Below are positions 19,576 through 27,018 of a stretch of DNA of 32,999 bases, one piece after another. Source of the stretch: Pseudomonadota bacterium (GTDB taxonomy: Bacteria; Pseudomonadota; Gammaproteobacteria; JAKAQQ01). The stretch lies in assembly GCA_021839245.1 (NCBI GenBank), contig JAKCBQ010000016.1:1-32999 (forward strand), given 5' to 3'. The position numbers were made by a program, and so were the translations under genes. Position 1 is the first letter of the stretch, and the number at the start of each line of letters is the position of its first letter. The notes under the pieces were generated by a model. The model did not search any database. It was not told the origin of the DNA and was given only the letters and a program-made list of their open reading frames with translations.

Positions 19576-20604
19576 ATGGCCGATCCCACCCCCCAGACTG
19601 CGCCCGCTCCCGCCGCACCTCCTCCCGAGGCCGGCGAACCCAAGAGCGAGCCGCTTCAACTCTTCAACCGGGCGCCCGCGAAGGCCAAGGCCAAGCGCGG
19701 AGGGCTTTCTCCGGCCGAGGCAAAGTTCTTCGAGACCGGTGGGGACCTCGACCCGTCCCTGGCTGGCGAGCCAAAGCCCGAAGGTGAGAAGCCACCTGAA
19801 GGCACAGCCGCCCCCGCACCCCCGGACGCCCAGAAGCCACCAGAAGGCGCCAAACCGCCAGAGACGAAGCCGCCCGAGGGGCCTGCGAAGCCGCCGGAGG
19901 GCTACGTCCCCCTGTCGGTCCTGATGGAAGAGCGGCGCCGGTATCAGGAAATGGTGCAAGCCGAAGCGCGCCGTCGGCAGGAGATCGAAGATGCGATCCG
20001 TCAGGCGCAGCAGCAGCCGGCGGTGCCGGATCCACAGGAAGATCCGGTCGGCTATCTCCAAGCCCAGAACATGGCCTTGCAGCAGCAGCTTCTCGCGGTC
20101 GCGCAGCAGCAGCAGGCCCTCGCCGAGCAGCAGCAGGCCGAGCAGGTGAAGGGAGCTCTCTTGCAGCGCATCATGGCCTCGGGGGCGCAGTACCGCCAGA
20201 AAGCGCCGGACTACCCGCAGGCGTGGCAGCATCTCGTCGCCGAACGGGACAAGCAACTCGCCCCGCTCATCCCCGATCCTGCCGCGCGGGAACAGCAGAT
20301 TCTCTCGGAAGCCATGCAGCTCGCCGCGCAGTCGCTCCAGCAGGGCGTGGAACCCGCCGAGCGCTTCTACGCGCTCGCGAAGGCGTGGGGCTACGGCGGA
20401 ACACCTCCGCCGCCGGCTCCCTCTGGCACCCCACCCCCCTCACCCGAGACTGCCGAGGCCATGCGCAAGATCCAGGAAGGTCTCCGGCACCAGTCTCCCA
20501 ATGGTGGATCCCCTCCGCCTCAGGAGGTGACCGCGCAGGACGTGCTTTCTGAGCGCGATCCGGCCAAGTTCCAGGAAAAGTGGGAGAAGCTTTTTGGACG
20601 TTGA
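19576..20604 (+). CDS. Scaffolding protein
   Basis: The 342-residue product has a Pro-rich N-terminal half (repeats of PPEG and KPPE around residues 65-112), a Gln-rich coiled coil (about 140-195, for example MALQQQLLAVAQQQQALAEQ) and a charged C-terminal segment ending in DVLSERDPAKFQEKWEKLFG. Elongated charged helices with a basic C-terminal hook are characteristic of phage scaffolds. Its location between portal and capsid genes is the standard place. Scaffold would guide capsid assembly and then exit or be removed. The stop lies next to the capsid promoter. Confidence 0.85.
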   Translation: MADPTPQTAPAPAAPPPEAGEPKSEPLQLFNRAPAKAKAKRGGLSPAEAKFFETGGDLDPSLAGEPKPEGEKPPEGTAAPAPPDAQKPPEGAKPPETKPPEGPAKPPEGYVPLSVLMEERRRYQEMVQAEARRRQEIEDAIRQAQQQPAVPDPQEDPVGYLQAQNMALQQQLLAVAQQQQALAEQQQAEQVKGALLQRIMASGAQYRQKAPDYPQAWQHLVAERDKQLAPLIPDPAAREQQILSEAMQLAAQSLQQGVEPAERFYALAKAWGYGGTPPPPAPSGTPPPSPETAEAMRKIQEGLRHQSPNGGSPPPQEVTAQDVLSERDPAKFQEKWEKLFGR

Positions 20605-20629
20605 CATTCCGGGCGCTCTTTGGTAGAGT
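20601..20629 (+). promoter_or_regulatory. Dedicated promoter of the major capsid gene
   Basis: Perfect TTGACA (20601-20606), a 17-base spacer and TAGAGT (20624-20629) with an extended -10 TGG. The -35 overlaps the scaffold stop codon (TGA 20602-20604). It would start RNA near 20636 and raise capsid expression over the rest of the late operon. Confidence 0.85.
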
Positions 20630-20635
20630 GCTCCT

Positions 20636-20787
20636 AGCCGTCGCCGGGCCACGGGCGAATCGGTGGGGGACCAACCGCAACCGGTCCCGGAGTCGCCACC
20701 CTCAAGGGCGCAGCGCGTCGCCAGCGCAAGGGCGGATCGGAACACGAGACGTACTCGTGGACTTTTCCACCTTGAGGGTTTTCACCA
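20636..20787 (+). promoter_or_regulatory. Structured 5' leader of the capsid mRNA
   Basis: About 152 bases of non-coding leader. ACCCTCAAGG (20698-20707) is perfectly complementary to CCTTGAGGGT (20770-20779), which holds the ribosome-binding GAGGG. A nested hairpin pairs CACGAG (20743-20748) with CTCGTG (20754-20759). Upstream, GGGACC (20667-20672) pairs with GGTCCC (20683-20688), flanked by GGTGG (20662-20666) and CCACC (20696-20700). That outer pairing competes for bases 20698-20700 with the one that hides the ribosome-binding site. A conformational control of translation is suggested. Confidence 0.6.
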
Positions 20788-21885
20788 ATGGCACAAACAA
20801 ACTTTGCCGTCAACGATCCGTTGGCGGTCAAACTCTGGGCAAAAAAGCTCTTCGTCGAAGCGATCCAGCAGTGCTGGTTCTCACGCTTCATCGACCGAAC
20901 CGGCGACAACGTCATCCAGCAACTCGACGACGCAAGCAAGAGCGCCGGCGACACCATCAACTACGGCCTCCGCATGCAGCTCGTCGGTCCCGGCGTGCAG
21001 GGCGACGGAGTGCTTGAGGGGCAGGAAGAGGCGCTCACGACCTACGCGGACAAGATCTTGATCGATCAGCTCCGCCACGCCGTGAACGTCGGCGGGCGCA
21101 TGACGCAACAGCGCGTGCCCTTCGAGCTTCGCGAAGAGGGTCGCCTCGGACTTCAGGACTGGTGGGCGAACCGACTCGACACGAGCTTCTTCAACCACTT
21201 GTGCGGCAACACGGTGCAGACGAACACGGCGTTCACAGGCAACAACAGCCCGATCGCGCCGTCGAACATCGTGCTTCCGTCGGGAGTCGCATCCGAAAGC
21301 GCGCTCGCCAGCACCAACACGTTCAACATCAACATGATCGACTACGCGGTGGAACTCGCGTACACCATGAACCCGCTCGTGCGGCCCATCCGCATCGACG
21401 GCGAAGAGAAATACGTGGCGTTCCTCCACCCGTTCCAGGTCACGGACCTTCGCGTCTCGACCACGACCGGGCAGTGGTTGGACATCCAGAAGGCGGCGGC
21501 GACTGGTGGTGAGGTCTCGGACAACCCGATCTACACGGGGGCTCTCGGCGAGTACAACGGGTGCATCCTGCACAAGGCGTACCGCGTGACTCCGGCGATC
21601 GCAAGCGGGGCCTACATCTCGAACACCTACCGCGCGGTCTTTGCGGGGGCGCAGTCCTGCGCGCTTGCCTTCGGTCGCGGGGATTCCAAGGAAGTGTTCA
21701 CGTGGGATGAAGAGCTGTTCGACTACAAGAACATGCTCGGCATCGCCGCGGGCTCGATCTTCGGGATCAAGAAAGCGGTGTTCAACAGCCAGGACTTCGC
21801 GACCCTGGTGCTCTCCACCTACGCGGCTCCGCACGCCAACTCCACGCTTGAGACTCCGTCTGAGTACGGCGTCGGCACGGTCTAA
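20788..21885 (+). CDS. Major capsid protein, N4-gp56 family
   Basis: The 365-residue product has features of the N4-gp56 capsid family: start MAQTNFAVNDPLAVKLWAKK, then a conserved DNVIQQLDDASKSAGDTINY, EALTTYADKILIDQLRHAVN, and a C-terminal VAFLHPFQVTDLR and GALGEYNGCILHKAYRV. It adopts the HK97 fold and forms the icosahedral head. The family occurs in several short-tailed and long-tailed phages. A dedicated promoter and folded leader precede it. The ribosome-binding site is GAGGG ten bases before the ATG. Confidence 0.93.
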   Translation: MAQTNFAVNDPLAVKLWAKKLFVEAIQQCWFSRFIDRTGDNVIQQLDDASKSAGDTINYGLRMQLVGPGVQGDGVLEGQEEALTTYADKILIDQLRHAVNVGGRMTQQRVPFELREEGRLGLQDWWANRLDTSFFNHLCGNTVQTNTAFTGNNSPIAPSNIVLPSGVASESALASTNTFNINMIDYAVELAYTMNPLVRPIRIDGEEKYVAFLHPFQVTDLRVSTTTGQWLDIQKAAATGGEVSDNPIYTGALGEYNGCILHKAYRVTPAIASGAYISNTYRAVFAGAQSCALAFGRGDSKEVFTWDEELFDYKNMLGIAAGSIFGIKKAVFNSQDFATLVLSTYAAPHANSTLETPSEYGVGTV

Positions 21886-21899
21886 GGAGGTCAACGCAA

Positions 21900-22373
21900 A
21901 TGGCAACCTACACTTCATCCCAGGTCTCCTCCCACCGCGTCCGTGGAAACTGGCGCGGGGGGGCCTTCGTGGTCACGGGCTCGATCGATCTCACCACCGC
22001 GCTTGCGGTGGGGGACGTGGTCGAGCTCTGTCAGGTCCCGAACGGCTACGAGGTCGTCGACGTCATCGTCAACGCCCCGAAGCTCGACACGGGAACGACG
22101 CCCACGCTGGCCTTCTCGGTGGGTGACTCCACATCCGCGGCCCGCTACATCTCGGGGTCCACGATCGGCCAGACCGGCGGCGTGGCACGCACGAGCGCAG
22201 CGGGGGGAACCGCGTACGTCAACCCCATCGGGACCAACAACGGCCAGACCTCCGGCGGCAACGCCGGCGCCACGGTGATCCAGCTCCAGTGCACAGCTGC
22301 GGCGGCCACCTGGGCGAACGGTACGGTCACGTGTTCCGTGATCCTGATGGAAGGCTACGGGGCGTTCTCGTAA
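21900..22373 (+). CDS. Head decoration-type structural protein (157 aa)
   Basis: A near-perfect TAAGGAGGT precedes the ATG, predicting high expression. The sequence is beta-rich and rich in Thr, Gly and Ala (GGAFVVTGSIDLTTALAVGD, then TPTLAFSVGDSTSAARYISG and TCSVILMEGYGAF), as in proteins that decorate or stabilise capsids. It follows the capsid gene by 14 bases, the common position for a decoration protein. I do not recognise a named family. Confidence 0.7.
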   Translation: MATYTSSQVSSHRVRGNWRGGAFVVTGSIDLTTALAVGDVVELCQVPNGYEVVDVIVNAPKLDTGTTPTLAFSVGDSTSAARYISGSTIGQTGGVARTSAAGGTAYVNPIGTNNGQTSGGNAGATVIQLQCTAAAATWANGTVTCSVILMEGYGAFS

Positions 22374-22397
22374 GCCAAACTGAATGAGGAGGTGCGC

Positions 22398-23237
22398 GTG
22401 GGAACGTACGTCGAACTGCAATCACGCATCGCCGACGAACTCGCGCGCACCGACCTCACCTCAGAGATCCAGCTAGAGATCCTCTCCGCGGTCCGCTGGT
22501 TCTCGCATCAGCGCTTCGCGTGGAACGAGGCGACCATGGCGCAGTTCACGACCGTCGTGGGGCAGCGCTACTACTGGCTCCCCGCCAACTTTGTGACGGT
22601 CACGGATGCTCTCTCGCAGATCGGGAACTACACCTACAAACTGGACCCCATGACCGAGCAGGAGATCGACGAGATCGACTGGGGTGACGTCTTTTGGACG
22701 TCGTATCCGTTGGTCTTCAGCACCTGGTCGGGCCAGATCCGGCTTTTCCCTCCGCCCCAGCAGGCGCTCCCGGTGGTGGTGAAGGGTCAGATCGAGCTGC
22801 TCCCGCTCATGACCGCGTCCGGGGCGTGGGCTCCCTCGACCGCCTCTTCCGTCGGCGACACGGTCTACGACAGCTACAACAACGTCCAGACCTGCATCAC
22901 GCCAGGCACGAGCGGGACGTCGGCGCCCGCGTGGCCCACGAACACCCCGCAGAACAGCTCTGGTGCGATCTCGGGGGCCTCGATGCCTCCCGTCGTCGGG
23001 CAGACAACGACGGACGGCACCGTCGTCTGGTCGCTCACGGGGACCAACGAAAACGCGTGGACGACTCAGGCGGAAGAACTCATCCGTTCCCGCGCGCTCA
23101 AGAACCTCTATGCCCGTTACCTCCGTGACTCTCAACAGGCGCAGGTGATGCAGAAGCTCGAAACCGATGCGCTTGCGAACCTCCGGCAGAAGAACTTTGG
23201 CTCCATCGCGCTCTCGCGCATCACGCCGCACTTCTGA
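22398..23237 (+). CDS. Head-tail adaptor, gp4-like, with an inserted beta domain
   Basis: The product (279 residues from GTG 22398, five bases after GAGGAGG) begins with a helical region (YVELQSRIADELARTDLTSE, then ILSAVRWFSHQRF) and a Tyr/Trp-rich part (GQRYYWLPANFVTV), typical of P22 gp4-like adaptor proteins. The C-terminus is helical (EELIRSRALKNLYARYLRDS). Between them (about residues 130-215) lies an inserted domain with PGTSGTSAPAWPT and TTTDGTVVWSLTG, also found in the next gene. The adaptor ring joins portal and tail. The GTG at 22392 lies inside the ribosome-binding site. Confidence 0.75.
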   Translation: MGTYVELQSRIADELARTDLTSEIQLEILSAVRWFSHQRFAWNEATMAQFTTVVGQRYYWLPANFVTVTDALSQIGNYTYKLDPMTEQEIDEIDWGDVFWTSYPLVFSTWSGQIRLFPPPQQALPVVVKGQIELLPLMTASGAWAPSTASSVGDTVYDSYNNVQTCITPGTSGTSAPAWPTNTPQNSSGAISGASMPPVVGQTTTDGTVVWSLTGTNENAWTTQAEELIRSRALKNLYARYLRDSQQAQVMQKLETDALANLRQKNFGSIALSRITPHF

Positions 23238-23239
23238 CC

Positions 23240-24853
23240 ATGCAACCGCTCTCCTACCTCTTCGGCACCTGGAAACCGGACCCGCCGCATCTCCTCAACC
23301 CGGCGTTCCCGGCGTCCACCAAGGAGTTTTTCTCCGGCGGCGAGATCTCGCTCCTGACCGCGCAAAACGTGATCTGGACCTCGCGCGGCTACCGTCCTTT
23401 TCTCCCGCTCGTGGGGAGCCCAGCGCTCCCGTCCCAGTGTCTCGGGGGTGCCGTCGCCTACGACCGGAACGGCAACATCCAGCGCTACGCGGGGACCGCG
23501 ACAGACCTCTACCAGCTTGTCAACGGCGCGTGGGTGAAGCGCTCCCGGACGACCCCGGCGTGGGTCGCGTCCACGAAGGCCACCAGCGGGCAGTTCGTGA
23601 TCGACTCGAACGGCAACCTCCAAACGGTCACGACAGGTGGAACCACCGGAACTTCGGCCCCGACGTGGTCGACGACGGTTGGCGGGACCACGACCGACAA
23701 CACGGTCACGTGGTCGCTTACGCATCTCGGCGCGTACGACGCCACGCAGTGGAGCTTCCAGAACATGGGCGGCTGCATGGCGGCCACCAACGGCAGCGAC
23801 CCGATCCAGTCCATCGACATGACGACCGGAACGGCCTTTGCGGATCTCGACGACACGGACCCGGCGCCGATCGCGGGCGTGCTCGGCATGATCCGGGACT
23901 TTCTCGTAGCGGGGAACATCCAGTCGGCGCTTCTGGGCTCGGTCCCCTACGGCATCCAGTGGTCGGCGCTTGCGAACATCAACCAGTGGCCGACGCCGGA
24001 CACGCAGAACGCGTACGCGGCGCAGGCCGGGGCCCAGACGCTTTATTCCGAGTACGGCCCCGTGCAGGCCATCTCGGACAACGAATCGTTCGGCCTCATC
24101 TTTCAGCACTCGGGCATCTCACGCGCCGAGTACGTGGGCGGGAACACCGTGTTCCAGTTCTACACCTACGAGAAAAAGCGCGGTGCGCTTGGGCCCTGGT
24201 GCGTGGCCCGTGTCGGGAACAAGTACTTCTACGCTTCGCCCGACGGCTTCATGATGACCGACGGCTCGACGACCACGCCGATCGGGTATCCGCTCGTGGA
24301 CAAGTGGTTTTTCGCGAACGCGAATCTCAACACTCTCAACACCATCTGCGCCGCCGCGGACACCCGGCAGAAGATCGTGTTTTTCGCCTTTCAGTCCTCG
24401 TCCGGCTCCGGCCTCGACACCATTCTCGTCTACAACTACGAGGAGCAGGCGTGGAGCGTCTGCGATCAGACGCTCGACTTCCTCTTGCAGGACATCGGCG
24501 AATCCGCGTGGGTGCCCGGGGGATTCAGCACCTCGCACGCCTACGGGCAGTTCACGGGGACCCCGGGCACGGCGACCCTGATCTCGCAGGACCTCCAGCT
24601 CAACCCCGCGGGCCGCGCGGTCACCACGATGGTCCGCCCGCTCACCGACGGCTCGCCTTCGGTTGCCGTGGGCACGCGGAACCGCCTCACGGATCCCTCG
24701 ACGTTCACCTCCTACTATCCGGCCAACGAGCGTTCTGGGGTCGCCGGTGTCCGGGCCGAGGGGGTGTATCATCGGATCGCCGTCGAGCTGAACGGAGCGT
24801 TCAACGACTGCGTGGGCGCGACGGTCTTTGCCGAGGAGGCGGGAATCCTATGA
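23240..24853 (+). CDS. Stopper/packaged-DNA stabilisation protein, gp10-like
   Basis: This 537-residue protein has many short strand repeats with the character of a beta-propeller: VAYDRNGNIQRYAGTATDLY, VGNKYFYASPDGFMMTDGST, DTILVYNYEEQAWSVCDQTL. That resembles the P22 gp10-type stabilisation proteins that close the head after packaging. Residues of about 108-165 (GTTGTSAPTWST, TTTDNTVTWSLT) are a copy of the domain inserted in the gene before. The start lies two bases after the previous stop. The family call is by pattern and order. Confidence 0.7.
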   Translation: MQPLSYLFGTWKPDPPHLLNPAFPASTKEFFSGGEISLLTAQNVIWTSRGYRPFLPLVGSPALPSQCLGGAVAYDRNGNIQRYAGTATDLYQLVNGAWVKRSRTTPAWVASTKATSGQFVIDSNGNLQTVTTGGTTGTSAPTWSTTVGGTTTDNTVTWSLTHLGAYDATQWSFQNMGGCMAATNGSDPIQSIDMTTGTAFADLDDTDPAPIAGVLGMIRDFLVAGNIQSALLGSVPYGIQWSALANINQWPTPDTQNAYAAQAGAQTLYSEYGPVQAISDNESFGLIFQHSGISRAEYVGGNTVFQFYTYEKKRGALGPWCVARVGNKYFYASPDGFMMTDGSTTTPIGYPLVDKWFFANANLNTLNTICAAADTRQKIVFFAFQSSSGSGLDTILVYNYEEQAWSVCDQTLDFLLQDIGESAWVPGGFSTSHAYGQFTGTPGTATLISQDLQLNPAGRAVTTMVRPLTDGSPSVAVGTRNRLTDPSTFTSYYPANERSGVAGVRAEGVYHRIAVELNGAFNDCVGATVFAEEAGIL

Positions 24854-25284
24854 GCGCTCTTCCTGTGATGCTCCACGTGGAACACTCCGAGCCTCGCGTC
24901 GAGTTCGTGCCGTTCTGGAAGATCTCCGAGCGGTGGGACGAAGTGGCCCCTCACCTTGCCCGGCCCCTTGCGCGGCAGTCGGCCCTCACTCTCGAAACCC
25001 TGAAAGCCTCCCTGATCCGTGGGGAGATGATGCTCTGGGAGGTGAGGGGGGAGATGGCGATGGTCACGCAGCTACAGGTGTTCCCCGCCGAGCGGATCTG
25101 CACCATTGTCCTCTGCGGCGGCACGAACCTCGATCGGTGGAAGCGCGCCGCGCTCCGCGAGGTCGCCGCCTACGCAAAGGCGTCTGGGTGTACTGCGCTT
25201 CAGATCGTCGGTCGTCGGGGCTGGACCCGCGCCGTCCCCGAGTTTCAGCCGACCGGGGAGGTCGTATTGAGGGCTTCTCTATGA
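24850..25284 (+). CDS. GNAT-like/internal-virion-associated protein (144 aa)
   Basis: The start overlaps the previous stop as ATGA. The C-terminal half (LWEVRGEMAMVTQLQVFPAE, then RWKRAALREVAAYAKASGCT and LQIVGRRGWTRAVPEF) follows the strand-helix-strand order of GNAT-type proteins found in short-tailed phages beside ejection genes, where a G-x-GR-x-GW element is common. The acetyl-CoA pyrophosphate loop (Q/R-x-x-G-x-G/A) is not clear, so catalysis is doubtful. It may act in virion assembly instead. Confidence 0.55.
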   Translation: MSALPVMLHVEHSEPRVEFVPFWKISERWDEVAPHLARPLARQSALTLETLKASLIRGEMMLWEVRGEMAMVTQLQVFPAERICTIVLCGGTNLDRWKRAALREVAAYAKASGCTALQIVGRRGWTRAVPEFQPTGEVVLRASL

Positions 25285-25991
25285 GCAACAATCTCCAACC
25301 CGCCGCCGGGTCCGGCAGCGCTTACCCGCAGTACTCGGGCAATCTCCCCGGGTCGTTCAGCAATTCCGCCTACGACTCACCCTCGATGACGGGCTACGGC
25401 TTCGGCTACTACGGCGGTATGGCGCCCATCCCCGAAGGGGGCTACTACAACCAGATGTCGCAAATGATGGCGGGCCCGTCCTACGCGCCGGTCGGGAGTA
25501 CGTGGGAGACGATGGCGCCCGGGCAGTCTTGGAACAGCCCGGCGGAAGGCTATGGCGGCGGCTATGGCGGGATGAGTTCCGGCGGCAAAGGCATGACCTC
25601 CGGCGGCAAGGGGCTCGGCTCTGGGCTCGGCTCCTTCACCCAATCCCCCACCGGATCGAGCGGCCTCGGCTCAAACGGCGTCCAGCAGGGCCTAGGCGGC
25701 TTCGGCGGCATGGCAAACCCCGGCCCGTTCAACCCCTACATGCAGTTCCCCATTGCCGGTTATGGATCGGGCGGCTACACCTCCGCTCCATCGGCAGGTC
25801 AGTCGCTCAGTCAGCTCGGCACCGGGCTCTACGGCCAGCCCACTGCTCCGACGACCACGACCACGAACACCGCGCCTGTGCACCAAGGCGGTGGCTTCGG
25901 AGGCTACGGCGGCGCTCCGAGCTACCAGCTCCCCGGCCAGAATCAGTGGGGGCTCCATGCTAATGTTCCCCTCGGGAGGATGTCGCCATGA
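25281..25991 (+). CDS. Gly/Tyr/Ser-rich low-complexity protein (236 aa)
   Basis: The protein is dominated by Gly, Ser, Tyr, Pro and Gln with repeats such as GYGFGYYGGM, GYGGGYGGMSSGGKGMTSGG and GGGFGGYGGA. It is probably disordered or forms flexible beta-type assemblies. There is no membrane segment. Starts and ends in ATGA overlaps within the ejection-gene row. Low-complexity proteins like this are seen among phage virion-interior genes, but the role here is unknown. A structural or internal-virion function is likely from context. Confidence 0.65.
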   Translation: MSNNLQPAAGSGSAYPQYSGNLPGSFSNSAYDSPSMTGYGFGYYGGMAPIPEGGYYNQMSQMMAGPSYAPVGSTWETMAPGQSWNSPAEGYGGGYGGMSSGGKGMTSGGKGLGSGLGSFTQSPTGSSGLGSNGVQQGLGGFGGMANPGPFNPYMQFPIAGYGSGGYTSAPSAGQSLSQLGTGLYGQPTAPTTTTTNTAPVHQGGGFGGYGGAPSYQLPGQNQWGLHANVPLGRMSP

Positions 25992-26281
25992 ATCCCCTAT
26001 TCTTGCAGCTCGCGCTCCACATGATGGCGGCCGGCTCTTCACAGCCAAGCTTGTTGGCGCTCCTCGGGGGGGGTGCGGGCCCAAAGGGCGCGCCCGCGGC
26101 TCCTCCTGCCGCCTCTGGCGGGATCACCCCTGACCAGCTCCCGATGCTCATGAGCCAGTTAGCCCCCCTCCTCAGCGCAGGGCCCAAGATGATGATGGCT
26201 CCGGCCATGGCTCCGACGCCGACGATGTATCACCCGGCCGCGCCTCTGATGTCCCCCTTCTACTCGGGTGGCGGACAATGA
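25988..26281 (+). CDS. Small Met/Pro/Ala-rich hydrophobic protein (97 aa)
   Basis: It overlaps neighbours at both ends by ATGA. The sequence has a hydrophobic start (MNPLFLQLALHMMAAG), a Gly/Ala/Pro linker and a Met-rich region (QLPMLMSQLAPLLSAGPKMM). It could be a membrane-active virion component or an assembly factor. No family recognised. The tight overlaps support expression with the ejection proteins. Confidence 0.65.
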   Translation: MNPLFLQLALHMMAAGSSQPSLLALLGGGAGPKGAPAAPPAASGGITPDQLPMLMSQLAPLLSAGPKMMMAPAMAPTPTMYHPAAPLMSPFYSGGGQ

Positions 26282-27018
26282 GCGGCGCGAAGGGGGGCAC
26301 CACTACATCCACCTCGGGACCTCCGGGGTATCTCCAGCCGTACTACACCCAGCTCGCCAAGCAGGGGCAAGCGAAGTATGCGGGCCCGGGCCCTGCGTAC
26401 TATCCGGGCGTGCAGGTGGCGCCGTTCTCTCCGCTCCAAGAGCAGGGCTTCTCGCAGATCCAGAACTCGGCCATCCCCGCCGCCCAGCAGCTCGCGAACA
26501 CCGGCGCCGGATTCTACAACACGCTCGAGTCCGGCTCGCTTCTCGATCCAGCGACGAATCCCGAGCTGGCGCAGCTGACCCAGCTCTCGGACCAGCAGAT
26601 CCAGAACAACCTCGCGTCCCAGTTCGCCGGCGCTGGTCGGAACATCGAGGGGTCGGCGCCAATTCAAGCCTCGCAGATGGCCCAGACGGCGGCGAACCTG
26701 TACGGTGGGACGTACAACCAGACCCTCGGAGATATGACGGGAGCGCTCGGGCAGACCGGCTCGATGCAGGGTGCGCAGGCCGCCCCAGGTCAGCTCGCGT
26801 TGGGAGCCGGTGGGCAGATCCAGAACCAAGCGCAGAACTACATCGGCGCGAACCAAAACCAGTTCGGCTACTACCAGCAGCTCCCCTACCAGATGCTCCA
26901 AGGGATGGGGTCACTGCTCTCTGGCATCCCCGGCTCGTCCATGACCACGCCCTACTTCACAAACCCGGTGGGCACTGCTATGTCTGGCGGCGTTCTCTCG
27001 CTGCTCGGAGGTCGCTGA
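26278..27018 (+). CDS. Putative internal virion (ejection) protein 1 (246 aa)
   Basis: The protein has a Gly/Ala/Gln/Asn-rich helical character (IPAAQQLANTGAGFYNTLES, then LASQFAGAGRNIEGSAPIQA and IQNQAQNYIGANQNQFGYYQ), typical of small virion-interior proteins of P22- and N4-like phages that leave the head with the DNA. Its N-terminal YLQPYYTQLAKQGQAKY resembles known members of such proteins. It lies first among three proteins of rising size before the tail gene, matching the order of ejection genes. The identification is by composition and position. Confidence 0.6.
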   Translation: MSGAKGGTTTSTSGPPGYLQPYYTQLAKQGQAKYAGPGPAYYPGVQVAPFSPLQEQGFSQIQNSAIPAAQQLANTGAGFYNTLESGSLLDPATNPELAQLTQLSDQQIQNNLASQFAGAGRNIEGSAPIQASQMAQTAANLYGGTYNQTLGDMTGALGQTGSMQGAQAAPGQLALGAGGQIQNQAQNYIGANQNQFGYYQQLPYQMLQGMGSLLSGIPGSSMTTPYFTNPVGTAMSGGVLSLLGGR

